Below the pieces are notes generated by a model that saw only the letters and a program-made list of their open reading frames with translations, did no database searches and had not been told where the DNA came from. DNA of 20,174 bases from Rhodospirillaceae bacterium CCH5-H10 (GTDB taxonomy: Bacteria; Pseudomonadota; Alphaproteobacteria; Reyranellales; Reyranellaceae): contig LSKJ01000140.1 in NCBI GenBank assembly GCA_001557035.1, positions 1 through 20,174 on the forward strand, given 5' to 3'. Shown here in pieces: positions 1 to 8,617 of this stretch. How positions within the stretch are numbered: position 1 is the stretch's first letter; every line of letters starts with the position of its first letter. The translations under genes were made by a program, and so were the position numbers.

Positions 1-1
1 C

Positions 2-1269
<1,268 letters not shown>

Positions 1270-1279
1270 TTGAATTAGG

Positions 1280-1305
1280 CGCGGCTGCCCTGCGGGGCGG
1301 CCGCG
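1280..1305 (+). terminator. Strong GC hairpin after the first small periplasmic gene
   Basis: An 11-base-pair stem (CGCGGCTGCCC with GGGCGGCCGCG, one G-T pair) closes a four-base loop, 11 bases after the upstream stop codon. The following bases (TCTTGCGTCGTG) are not a proper T-run. It may be a weak intrinsic terminator, a processing site or an mRNA 3'-end stabiliser that separates RND expression from cyclase expression. Confidence 0.5.
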
Positions 1306-1404
1306 TCTTGCGTCGTGTTTGGAGCAGGGGCCGCTGTTCTTGTCGGTGCGTCTGCCCGGAATGTGTTCGTCAAAATGCCAGACCTAGCCTCCGAGGAACT
1401 CTTG

Positions 1405-2682
1405 ATGAACGTTGAGCGGCGACGCTGGCATCGTGAGCGTCGGTCGGCTTGGCTGCGTCTGGTGGCGCTCGCGATCTTGGTCGTCAACCTCGGCCTTGCC
1501 GGTGCGCAGGACACTGGGATCGTCCACGCGAATATTGTAGTCGCTTACGGTTCCCTTACGATCGTAGCCTTGGTCCTCGCGGAACTTCGCAAAGGTCCGA
1601 AGTGGCTCTCTTGGATCTACGTGGTGTTCGATGCCCTGCTGGTCGTCGTTCTGTTCCATGAGCACCTTTTCGCACCCGGCAAGGATCTTGATCACGCACT
1701 AACAGCGCCATCACTTGCTATCGGATTTGTACTGTTAACACATGCTGCGATGCGCCTGCGGCCGATGCTCGTCTTCCTGTTTTCGGGGATCGTCATTCTC
1801 GGGTGGCTGGCACTGCTGACAGTCGCGGTGGAGGCCTACCTGGGCAAGGGTGCGCCTCATGTCCTGGATTGGTCGGCATTCCTTACAGAGGCGGCTCTCG
1901 CAGCGGCATTCGGCTTCGCGGCGTTGGTATGCGGTCTGCTTACGCATGACCACAATGTTCTCTTGAAAACGGCCGTCCTGGCCGAGCGGCGGCGCGCCAA
2001 TCTCAGTCGCTTCTTTTCGCCGACCGTCCTGACGGAACTGCAGGCGACCGGAACTTCGTTGGCTCTTGGCCGCCGCGAAGTGGCGGTGATGTTCGTCGAT
2101 TTGCGCGGATTCACTAGCCTGAGTGAGTCTATCCCCTTGGAAGCGCTGGCCAGGCTTCTAGCTGAATTCCGGGAACTCGTGACGCGCGAGGTGTTCGCCC
2201 ATGGGGGAATGATCGACAAGTTCATAGGCGACGGTGTGATGGCGGCTTTTGGCCAACCGAAGTCAACAGCGGACGACGCCGCCCGAGCTTTGGAATGTGC
2301 CGTCCACCTAAGAAGCATGCTGCAACGGTGGGCCGCCATGCGGCGGCGGCGGGGTGACGTGGATCCTCGCGCTGGCATCGGCCTTCATTTCGGTACCGCG
2401 ATAGGCGGCGTTCTCCGTAGCGGGTCGCATGATGAGTTCACCCTTGTCGGTGACGCGGTCAACGTCGCTCAGCGCCTGGAAAGACTGTGCAAGCCACTGG
2501 ATGCATCAATCGTTGCGTCATGGGAGGTCGTCGAGGAAGGCAGGGGACAAGAGCTAGTCGACTGGAAGTACGAGAACGGAGTTGAAATCGAAGGGCGGAG
2601 TAAGCGAATGCGCATCGCTTACGTCTCCAACGAGCAGGGGAGAGTGACGGGGGAATTGATTCAGCAAGGAGTCTGTCGATGA
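1405..2682 (+). CDS. Membrane-anchored class III (IIIb-type) adenylate cyclase
   Basis: Makes cAMP from ATP. The N-terminal half (about residues 15-180 from ATG 1405) has five or six hydrophobic segments, and the cyclase domain fills about residues 225-380. Catalytic residues look intact: metal aspartates in FVDLRGFT and IGDG, the adenine-selecting lysine in MIDKFIGDG, a threonine in EFTLVGDAVN (the Lys/Thr pair of class IIIb), and transition-state Asn and Arg in NVAQR. The frame is open from GTG 1315, but ATG 1405 is chosen because GAGGA at 1393-1397 lies seven bases upstream. That gives 425 residues. The stop overlaps the next ATG (ATGA). The membrane sensor part was not matched to a named domain, so the signal is unknown. 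It is unusual to find a cyclase inside a metal-efflux gene set. Confidence 0.93.
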   Translation: MNVERRRWHRERRSAWLRLVALAILVVNLGLAGAQDTGIVHANIVVAYGSLTIVALVLAELRKGPKWLSWIYVVFDALLVVVLFHEHLFAPGKDLDHALTAPSLAIGFVLLTHAAMRLRPMLVFLFSGIVILGWLALLTVAVEAYLGKGAPHVLDWSAFLTEAALAAAFGFAALVCGLLTHDHNVLLKTAVLAERRRANLSRFFSPTVLTELQATGTSLALGRREVAVMFVDLRGFTSLSESIPLEALARLLAEFRELVTREVFAHGGMIDKFIGDGVMAAFGQPKSTADDAARALECAVHLRSMLQRWAAMRRRRGDVDPRAGIGLHFGTAIGGVLRSGSHDEFTLVGDAVNVAQRLERLCKPLDASIVASWEVVEEGRGQELVDWKYENGVEIEGRSKRMRIAYVSNEQGRVTGELIQQGVCR

Positions 2683-3044
2683 AAGCGCTTGTCTTGATTG
2701 CTGCGTTGATCCTCTCGAGTACCTCGTACGCCCAGCACGGCAGAGACATTGTCACTGGTCCTCATGACGGCAAGATGCAGGACATCGCCGGCGTGGAGGT
2801 AGAACTACTGGTAGGAGAACGGGAAGTAACGCTGTGTCCGTATGAGCGGAACGTGCCGATTGATATCCGCAACTACAAAGTTGTCGTTACCATCGTTTCG
2901 GGATCGAACCGGGAGCGGATCGAGCTTCGGCCAATCACGAGCGGCAGGTTGACAGGTAGCAGTACTTCGGCGCTGCGGCCGTATTCCGCCTTGTCGCTAG
3001 AATTGACCCCGCCCAACGGCCCTTCCGCCACTATTAAGTTCTAG
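2679..3044 (+). CDS. Small periplasmic metal-locus protein, second paralog
   Basis: The product has 121 residues with a signal peptide (MKALVLIAALILSSTSYAQ) and a mature start QHGRDIVTGPHDGKMQDIAGV, which mirrors the first paralog at 898-1269. The conserved frame includes G-P-H-D-G, I-A-G-V, V-x-I-V-S-G-S-N-R-E and a terminal I-K-F. It has fewer histidines than its paralog and one cysteine (LCPYERN). The start codon overlaps the cyclase stop, and CAAGGAG lies a few bases upstream. The P-type ATPase gene starts nine bases after its stop. Two diverged copies flanking the cyclase point to an old duplication. The function is unknown; a periplasmic metal-handling role is inferred from position alone. 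Confidence 0.85.
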   Translation: MKALVLIAALILSSTSYAQHGRDIVTGPHDGKMQDIAGVEVELLVGEREVTLCPYERNVPIDIRNYKVVVTIVSGSNRERIELRPITSGRLTGSSTSALRPYSALSLELTPPNGPSATIKF

Positions 3045-3053
3045 GAAGACATC

Positions 3054-5099
3054 ATGGCGACCCAGTCTCCGACGAAGAAAACGCAGAAGCCGCATTCGCA
3101 TACTGATCCGAGCGATCGGCACGAAGAGAAGGGGAGCGAACACGCGCATTTACATGCGGGTTTCTTTGGTCGGTATGCCGAGCTGGTATTCTCGCTTGTC
3201 TGCGGTCTGCTGCTCGGTGTTGGCTTCGCTGCCGAACAGCTGGGCGGGGCACCTGAAGGGGTGTCGGTGGCACTCTATTGTGCGGCATACCTAGCGGGCG
3301 GCTTCTACACGGTGCGTGAGGCCTTCGCCAACATCCGGCGTGGGAAGTTTGAGATCGACACGCTCATGCTGGTAGCGGCTGCAGGGGCAGCAATCCTTGG
3401 CGCATGGGCCGAGGGCGCATTGCTGCTGTTCTTGTTCAGTCTTGGCCATGCGCTCGAGCACTTCGCGATGGGACGCGCTACCCAGGCCATTGAAGCTCTC
3501 GCAAAGCTGGCCCCTCAGACAGCCATCGTAAAGCGCGAGGGTGAAACGCAGGAAGTGTCGGTCGATCAGTTGATCATCGGAGATGTCATCGTTGTACGGC
3601 CGAACGAACGCCTTCCGGCGGATGGCTTCGTGGTTCAGGGACAATCGAGTGTCAACCAAGCACCTGTAACGGGTGAAAGCATTCCGGTCGACAAGCAGGC
3701 GGTCTTAGACGCTAGCGCGGCTCGCGCCAGGCCCGAAATCATTGCCTCTTCCTCGCGTGTCTTTGCTGGCACGATCAACGGTTCTGGTGCTCTTGAAATC
3801 GAGGTCACACGTAAAGCAGGGGACACCGTTTTGGCGAGGGTCGTCAAAATGGTCAGCGAGGCCGAGTCCCGAAAGTCACCGACACAGCGCTTCACCGACA
3901 GGTTTCAGAAGTTCTTTGTTCCGGCTGTCCTAATTCTGGCCATCGTACTTCTTGGAGCCGGGCTGATTGTCGACGAGCCCTTTGCCGCAAGCTTTTACAG
4001 GTCGATGGCAGTTTTGGTTGCCGCCAGTCCCTGCGCGCTGGCCATCGCTACGCCCAGCGCCGTGCTCTCCGGGGTCGCACGTGCTGCGCGAGGTGGTGTG
4101 CTAATTAAGGGTGGCGCGCCGCTCGAAGCATTGGGGGCCGTCCGCGCGATTGCGTTTGATAAGACGGGCACTCTTACTGAGGGAAGTCCGCGCATCACCG
4201 ATGTCGAACCGCTGGACGGTGCTACTGCCGAGGAACTGCTGGCAGTAGCTGTGGCAGTCGAATCCGTCAGCGACCATCCCTTGGCGCTCGCAATCGTGCG
4301 CGATGGCAGTAAACGCCTTGGTAATCGGAAACTGGACCCTGCCGGTGATCTTCAGAGCTTCACCGGTCGCGGGGTGCGGGCCAAGATCGGAACCGATGTC
4401 GTCTGGATCGGCAAGGCGGAGATGTTCGGTGCCGACGGCGTACCCGCAATCGGTCAGGAAGCTCAGGCCGCGATCTTATCGCTGCGCGCATCCGGGCGCA
4501 CAACGATGGTTGTCAAAAGGGGGACTAGGGACCTCGGCGTGATCGGCTTGATAGACGCACCTCGGGCGGGCGCACGTCAGGTCATTGCGCGTCTGCGAGA
4601 ATTGGGCGTTGGCCGTATGGTGATGCTCTCTGGAGACAATCAGAAGGTAGCAGACGCGATCGCCAGAGAAGTGGGCCTTGATGACGCCCGCGGTGATCTC
4701 ATGCCGGAGGACAAGGTCACGACCATTGGAACACTTAAGGAAGAAGCACGCCTGATTGCGATGGTTGGCGACGGTGTGAATGACGCTCCGGCTATGGCGT
4801 CCTCGACCGTTGGCATTGCGATGGGCGCCGCGGGTTCAGATGTGGCACTGGAGACCGCCGATATTGCATTGATGGCAGACCGTCTGGAACATCTCCCATT
4901 CGTCGTCGGTCTTAGCCGCTATACCCGCTCGATCATCCTGCAAAACTTGTACGTCAGCCTTGGGGTGGTGGGATTGCTGGTGCCGGCGACAATCATCGGC
5001 CTGGGAATAGGGCCGGCGGTCGCGGTCCACGAAGGATCGACGCTGCTTGTCGTCTTGAATGCGCTGAGAATTTTGGCGTACCGGGGTGATCTCCCGTGA
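3054..5099 (+). CDS. P1B-4 type heavy-metal-transporting ATPase (Co/Zn/Cd class)
   Basis: An inner-membrane ATPase of 681 residues that pumps divalent metal out of the cytoplasm. Visible motifs are actuator TGES (206-209), the membrane metal site SPC (325-327), phosphorylation site DKTGT (369-373), SDHP (406-409) and hinge GDGVNDAP (572-579). HEGST (659-663) lies in the last membrane part. SPC together with HEG[G/S]T marks subgroup P1B-4, known for Co, Zn, Cd or Ni, rather than the CPC copper pumps. The N terminus has no CxxC metal-binding domain. It has a His-rich tail instead, with histidines at 14, 16, 23, 30, 32 and 34. A Shine-Dalgarno (AGGA, 3043-3046) sits seven bases before the ATG. 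The stop overlaps the next GTG start. Confidence 0.95.
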   Translation: MATQSPTKKTQKPHSHTDPSDRHEEKGSEHAHLHAGFFGRYAELVFSLVCGLLLGVGFAAEQLGGAPEGVSVALYCAAYLAGGFYTVREAFANIRRGKFEIDTLMLVAAAGAAILGAWAEGALLLFLFSLGHALEHFAMGRATQAIEALAKLAPQTAIVKREGETQEVSVDQLIIGDVIVVRPNERLPADGFVVQGQSSVNQAPVTGESIPVDKQAVLDASAARARPEIIASSSRVFAGTINGSGALEIEVTRKAGDTVLARVVKMVSEAESRKSPTQRFTDRFQKFFVPAVLILAIVLLGAGLIVDEPFAASFYRSMAVLVAASPCALAIATPSAVLSGVARAARGGVLIKGGAPLEALGAVRAIAFDKTGTLTEGSPRITDVEPLDGATAEELLAVAVAVESVSDHPLALAIVRDGSKRLGNRKLDPAGDLQSFTGRGVRAKIGTDVVWIGKAEMFGADGVPAIGQEAQAAILSLRASGRTTMVVKRGTRDLGVIGLIDAPRAGARQVIARLRELGVGRMVMLSGDNQKVADAIAREVGLDDARGDLMPEDKVTTIGTLKEEARLIAMVGDGVNDAPAMASSTVGIAMGAAGSDVALETADIALMADRLEHLPFVVGLSRYTRSIILQNLYVSLGVVGLLVPATIIGLGIGPAVAVHEGSTLLVVLNALRILAYRGDLP

Positions 5100-5380
5100 A
5101 GAAAGGAGTTCGCCCCGAGCCCGGGTCGTCAGAAACACCGGTCGTCAAGGCTGGCGTCAGCGACTCCCTAGATGTGCATGTGGGGCAGCAGCTCCGTCGG
5201 CGGCGCCTCGCCCTGAAAATTCGTTTGAAGAAGTTCAGCAAGGACGCTGGCGTAAGTCAAAAGCAGATCCAGAGATTCGAGAGTGGTGAAAACAGGACAA
5301 TTGCCCGGCGCCTGTTTGACTTCGCTCGTTTGCTGAACGTTTCTCCGGAATACTTTTTCGAGGATATGGAGAGCCTTTGA
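5096..5380 (+). CDS. XRE-family DNA-binding regulator, N-terminal part
   Basis: The 94-residue protein has a Cro/CI-type helix-turn-helix at about residues 44-66 (FSKDAGVSQKQIQRFESGEN), followed by RRLFDFARLLNVSPEYFFEDM. That order is typical of rhizobial XRE regulators of about 130-150 residues. The family normally continues with a C-terminal helical tail. Here a TGA ends the frame right after FEDMESL, and that tail lies in the next ORF (5377-5541). The GTG start overlaps the ATPase stop, and a GGGGTGAT sequence precedes it. It may regulate the metal genes upstream; no operator could be assigned. Whether the short form is functional is uncertain. Confidence 0.8.
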   Translation: MKKGVRPEPGSSETPVVKAGVSDSLDVHVGQQLRRRRLALKIRLKKFSKDAGVSQKQIQRFESGENRTIARRLFDFARLLNVSPEYFFEDMESL

Positions 5381-5541
5381 GAAAAAGCGCTTACAGGCGC
5401 GCTTCGCATGAGGAGGCTGCGTTTGCCATGGGGCATGCCACTCGGGAGTCTATGGCACTCCTGCGCGCGTTCCAAAAAGTGGAGTCCCAGCCTGTTCGCC
5501 AGGACGTCCTCTGCATGATCTTGGACCTTGAGGGCATGTAG
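5377..5541 (+). CDS. C-terminal tail of the XRE regulator in the next frame (frameshifted or coupled ORF)
   Basis: This frame opens at TTG 5377, which overlaps the previous TGA as TTGA, and encodes 54 residues. The part HATRESMALLRAFQKVESQ followed by PVRQDVLCMILDLEG resembles the usual C-terminal tail of rhizobial XRE regulators (a LxRAFxxIxxPxVRxxVxxLV pattern). The two pieces together would give about 148 residues, the normal family length. A one-base indel near 5376 in the gene or in the read would explain the split. Coupled re-initiation or a -1 frameshift is less likely but possible. Confidence 0.6.
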   Translation: MRKSAYRRASHEEAAFAMGHATRESMALLRAFQKVESQPVRQDVLCMILDLEGM

Positions 5542-5597
5542 ATGCCGCATCCTGCGGGACGGTAGATTTCACACAAGAGTTGTTGCTGGAGAACAAC

Positions 5598-5948
5598 ATG
5601 AGAAAGCCAATCTGCTGCATTTTGCTCCTCTCATTGGTGGGGTGTTCTGGCGCGGTGCCGGCATCGGGCGGCACCTCTGACGGAGAACAATTCACAGGAA
5701 CCTTTACCAAGCGCTCTGATGGGATGGCGGGCGTGGTGAAGCTGAGCAGCAACAGGGGCAGCGCCTGCGAAGGTCGGTGGCATCTAGACGAGGAGTACAC
5801 GGGCTCTGCTTCCATGACCTGTAGCGACGGTAGAACCGGCACGGTAGAACTCTCGGTGCAATCGGAAAGCGGCACAATGAAGGGGATGCTGGGCGGCAAA
5901 CCCTTCAAGGGTACCTTCCAAGATCCAGTGCGCGAGATGTCTAGGTAG
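5598..5948 (+). CDS. Small predicted lipoprotein, function unknown
   Basis: The product has 116 residues. A lipoprotein signal is visible: MRKPICCILLLSLVGC, with lipobox L-V-G-C, so the mature protein would start at Cys16 and be lipid-anchored. ATG 5598 is preferred over the upstream in-frame start at 5580 because GGAG at 5588-5591 is well placed and because the signal peptide begins there. The mature part contains repeated G-T-F and S-D-G-x-x-G-x-V/T motifs (FTGTFTKRSDGMAGVVKL, CSDGRTGTVEL, FKGTFQD), suggesting a small beta-sheet fold. Two mature cysteines (SACEGRW and SMTCSDG) could form a disulfide. No family or function was recognised. It stands between the metal block and the IS remnants. 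Confidence 0.75.
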   Translation: MRKPICCILLLSLVGCSGAVPASGGTSDGEQFTGTFTKRSDGMAGVVKLSSNRGSACEGRWHLDEEYTGSASMTCSDGRTGTVELSVQSESGTMKGMLGGKPFKGTFQDPVREMSR

Positions 5949-5965
5949 GCGGAGATGCGTCTACC
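5944..5965 (+). terminator. Hairpin overlapping the lipoprotein stop codon
   Basis: GGTAGGCG and CGTCTACC form an eight-base-pair stem with one G-T pair and a six-base loop (GAGATG). It includes the TAG stop of the lipoprotein gene. No T-run follows, so it is at best a weak or Rho-assisted end. Confidence 0.25.
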
Positions 5966-6278
5966 GCGCACTGGAGATGATGGCCGAGGCGATCCGCTAC
6001 ACACTGTCACGCTGGCAGGGCCTATGCCTGTTCCTCGACGACGGCCGCGTCGAGATCGATAACAACATCGTCGAACGCGCCACCCGCCCGCTCGCCTTGA
6101 GCCGCAAGAATGCGCTGTTCGCCGCTCCGATGCCTGCGCCGAACATTGGGCCGTCATTGCCTCGCTAATCGCTACTTGCAGGTGGATCGACGTCGAATCG
6201 TACAACGATCTGGCCGACATCATCATCCGCATCGTCGATGGCCATCCCAACAGACGTACCAACTTGCTTAAAGTGTGA
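5950..6278 (+). mobile_element. IS66-family transposase (TnpC) C-terminal remnant, frameshifted
   Basis: The frame reads ALEMMAEAIRYTLSRWQGLC, then LFLDDGRVEIDNNIVERATR, then PLALSRKNALFA. This is the well-known C-terminal part of IS66 TnpC (R-Y-x-L-S-R-W, D-D-G-R-x-E-I-D-N-N, R-K-N-x-L-F-A). After LFA the frame shifts near base 6124. The other frame continues SDACAEHWAVIASLIATC and ends NDLADIIIRIVDGHPNRR before a TGA at 6276-6278, matching the rest of the family. Everything before the ALEMM segment is missing, so this is a dead fragment. Its end overlaps the IS630 remnant coming from the other strand. Confidence 0.9.
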
Positions 6279-6726
6279 CGCACGCCCATTTGCGTGTACC
6301 GATGGATCGGATGCGACCTGGATGGTTGATAAGGAAGCGCCACGCGGCTGAGCAGGCATCGACGACGTCGTCATAGGTGTCCCAGATCCGCGAGAAAGGA
6401 GTTTTCGCGCAAGTAGCGCCAGACGGCTTCCATCGGGTTGAGTTCCGGCGAGTATGGCGGCAGGGGCAACAGGGCGATGCTGTCGGGCACGCGTAATCGC
6501 CTGCCGGTCTGGTGCCAGCCGGCCCCGTCGCAGATCAGCACGGCATGGGCCTGCGGCGAGACCTCTTCGCTGATCGCCTTCAGAAGATGGCTCATCGCCT
6601 CGGCGTTGACCTCCGGCATGACGACCATCGCGCCGACGGCGCGGTCGGGACAGATGGCGCCAAAGAGGTAAGCCGAGGCGTACCGGTTATCGCGCACCAT
6701 CAGCGGGCGCGGGCCGACCGGCGCCC
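6268..6726 (-). mobile_element. IS630-family transposase C-terminal remnant, frameshifted
   Basis: On the minus strand the protein reads PVGPRPLMVRDNRYASAYLF, then AHAVLICDGAGWHQTGRRLR, then PPYSPELNPMEAVWRYLREN. These hold two of the three DDE residues (D in ICDGAGWH, E in NPMEAVW). Near 6391 one base is missing; the shifted frame continues SRIWDTYDDVVDACSAAW and ends TRKWACVTL with a TAA at 6268-6270. The N-terminal half with the first catalytic Asp is absent, and an IS30 piece takes its place. It is not functional. Confidence 0.9.
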
Positions 6727-6733
6727 AGATATA

Positions 6734-6955
6734 GGCGTAGGCCGGCTTGTAACCGACCTGCTTGCCGCGATTGCGCTTCAGCTCCCGAGAGATGCTCGAT
6801 GGCGCGCGATCCAGAGCTGCCGCCGATCTGGCGGGTCGAATAGCCGGCCTCGTGTAGCCCGGTAACCTGGCACCGCTCTTCAAGGCTGAGGTGATCATAT
6901 CGTTTTCCCATTGCAAAACCATAAGCTGGTGTTGCACTTCGTTTGTGAGTACAGG
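6734..6955 (-). mobile_element. IS30-family element 5' remnant, frameshifted
   Basis: The ATG at 6911 (minus strand) opens MGKRYDHLSLEERCQVTGLH and continues to STRQI, a typical IS30 transposase N terminus. One extra base near 6825 shifts the frame. The other frame continues AAALDRAPSSISRELKRNRG and KQVGYKPAYA, then stops matching where IS630 begins. The sequence just upstream of the ATG (GTGTTGCACTTCGTTTGTGA read on the plus strand, about 6929-6948) looks like the terminal part of such elements. The catalytic domain is gone. Confidence 0.85.
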
Positions 6956-7479
6956 GGCGACTTCGGACCCACGAGCGAGGGTTACGTGCGTTACTGGATT
7001 TCGTCGGTGATGAACGCTCCGCGCGAGAGCGAGAACGTGAGGACGTACTTTAAGGATACCGGCGAATTTCGGATGGTCACGGGCTCGCCTATCATCACCT
7101 ACAGTAGTTCCCTCAAACGTGGCGTCGACCTTGCCATGGAGTTTCCGCGCCTGGGCGTTCGTTTTGCGCCGAGCCAACCTCGTCTTTAGTCATTTCCGTG
7201 CCCTGCCTATACGCGGGGCGGAACTCGGCTTCGCTTGCTTCGACGACGTGCGGTTTCCAGTGGCTGGTGAGGCCGCCCGTCCGCCCAACTTCTCTTCAAT
7301 CGCACGCTGCGAGACTGGCCTGCCGACGCCCAGGAGGCTTTCTTGACCAAGGTATTGGCAAAGGCGTTCCGGCTGTTCGGCGCGACTCCTTTGCCGAATG
7401 CCGTGCCGCGAAGTGCCTGGGCAACAATGATCCTGAACGCGGTCGGACCTCTCCTTGCGTGAACCTCGTCGGTGACCGC
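6956..7479 (+). other. About 520 bases with no recognised gene
   Basis: Open frames occur on both strands. One plus-strand frame holds VRYWISSVMNAPRESENVRT. A minus-strand frame is open through RRKTNAQARKLHGKVDATFE, and another minus frame (after the TatD stop) gives TAFRIIVAQALRGTAFGKGV. None could be tied to a family, and none has a good start with a ribosome-binding site. It is likely degraded filler between mobile-element and gene fragments. Confidence 0.5.
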
Positions 7480-7953
7480 TTAGTAAACGTGGACCGTTTC
7501 GAGCGCCCCCTGAGTCAACGATGTTGGTTGCAAACATGTACACAGTAAAGACTGGGGGTTGGTGTGGATCGCTCCGGTGACCGCTTCCTTAGGCAAGTTG
7601 CGAGCGCCGGCAATCGCCCCGACCGCCGCTCGCACATCCGCTGGCTCCGGCGGGCGGCCGTCGACTTGGGAGAAAGGACCAACGGTCTCCGTCACGATCC
7701 GATTCAACGGAAGGTCGGCGAAAAGGGTGCGACCGTGCTCGGGGCGGATCATTTGCGCATTGACCGAGATGTAGCATCCCAATGCGGCGGCGCGCCGTGC
7801 TTCGCTCCTGCTGCCCGTAAAGCAGCGGAGCACGACCGCACTACGATCCTGTGGCAGATGTCGTTTGACCATGTCCAAGACTTTGAGGACGCTTCTCACA
7901 CTATGGACAATGAGAATTCTGCCCCTCGCTTCGGCGCACCTCTGCAAGATATT
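7480..7953 (-). pseudogene. TatD-type metal-dependent DNase, C-terminal fragment (QatD-like)
   Basis: The frame reads LQRCAEARGRILIVHSVRSV, then RSAVVLRCFTGSRSEARRAA and NRIVTETVGPF. This is the C-terminal half of TatD-family hydrolases and resembles the TatD protein of Qat defence loci. The N-terminal half with the HxH metal motif is absent. Two conserved residues also differ: the usual L-H-W-F-T-G-S is LRCFTGS (His lost), and the usual T-E-T-D-G-P-F is TETVGPF (Asp lost). The last residues after TNPQSLL do not match the family. A single TGA (7954-7956) separates this frame from the hydrogenase fragment upstream. It is almost certainly inactive. Confidence 0.75.
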
Positions 7954-8457
7954 TCAAAAGACACGCATCTGCGCTTCAAGCGAAGGTGCTGCTCCCATAA
8001 GGATACTGCACCGGCGCGCATTTTGGACCAGCGAGAGGCCTGCCTTGCCTCCGGTCGTTGACCGCGCGCCCGCATCCTTTCCGGGAATTGAGCCATCGAC
8101 GATGAGGAAATACTTGCCCCAATTCTGCTCGATCGCCCGATCGCGCGCTGCCTCCGCCGCTGCGCCGGCTGCCGCTTGAAGCACGTGGTGGTAGTTCAAC
8201 GAGATGGAGTCGAGGATCAGACTCTCCAGAGTTGGCTCGAAGGAGCGGAGCAACGATTCGCTGCAGCCGGTGCATTCTTGTACCGACAGCCAGATCACGC
8301 TTGGCCGGGGCTTGGACGCAAGAGCTTGCGCAATCCCTTCCGCGCTTCCCGCCGGCAAGGTTAGCACCGAGCTCATGTACCGACAGAACTTCAGGAAGCC
8401 GCGCCGTGATACACCTTGGGTTCGTAATTCTTCGTAGAGCGATGGACGGGCTCCCAT
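7954..8457 (-). pseudogene. [NiFe]-hydrogenase small subunit, N-terminal fragment
   Basis: A 167-residue frame on the minus strand starts at ATG 8457 with a near-perfect Shine-Dalgarno (AAGGAGG, seven bases upstream). It has a Tat signal (VSRRGFLKFC, residues 17-25), then SVIWLSVQECTGCSESLLRS with the first two cysteines of the proximal Fe-S cluster (C62, C65), then SLNYHHVLQAAAG and GKYFLIVDGSIPGKDAG. This is the start of an exported uptake-hydrogenase small subunit. Similarity fades after about residue 150, and the remaining half or more of the subunit and all later cluster cysteines are missing. No large subunit or maturation gene is nearby. A short exported peptide could still be translated. 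Confidence 0.8.
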
Positions 8458-8525
8458 GGCGCCGCCTCCTTCCGACTAGCGACGGTCTCTTAGTTGGCTT
8501 TTGGCGACACCAATGCGGTAAGAAA

Positions 8526-8590
8526 CGATATCGCGCCACCAGCTGAGGTTGGGTGATACTGGGTTTACATCAGCCGAGGACGCGATATCG
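8526..8590. repeat. Ten-base inverted repeat between hydrogenase fragment and Spy-like gene
   Basis: CGATATCGCG at 8526-8535 is repeated in inverse as CGCGATATCG at 8581-8590, with 45 bases between. Each arm contains the self-complementary CGATATCG. It could be a regulatory pair upstream of the hydrogenase fragment, or chance. Confidence 0.3.
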
Positions 8591-8617
8591 CCAAGGGGGC
8601 CACGGTGCGCTCGCTTG

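Noticed and set aside
6379..6394. TGTCCCAGATCCGCGA as a further palindrome copy
   Set aside because: Only the left arm matches, and it lies inside the IS630 coding remnant.
7480..7953. Possible intact Qat-type anti-phage system
   Set aside because: Only the C-terminal half of the TatD component is present, with conserved residues lost, and no ATPase, QueC-like or other partner gene is near it.
7564..8061. 165-codon plus-strand frame
   Set aside because: Antisense to the TatD fragment and the hydrogenase junction; it shows no family signal or ribosome-binding site.
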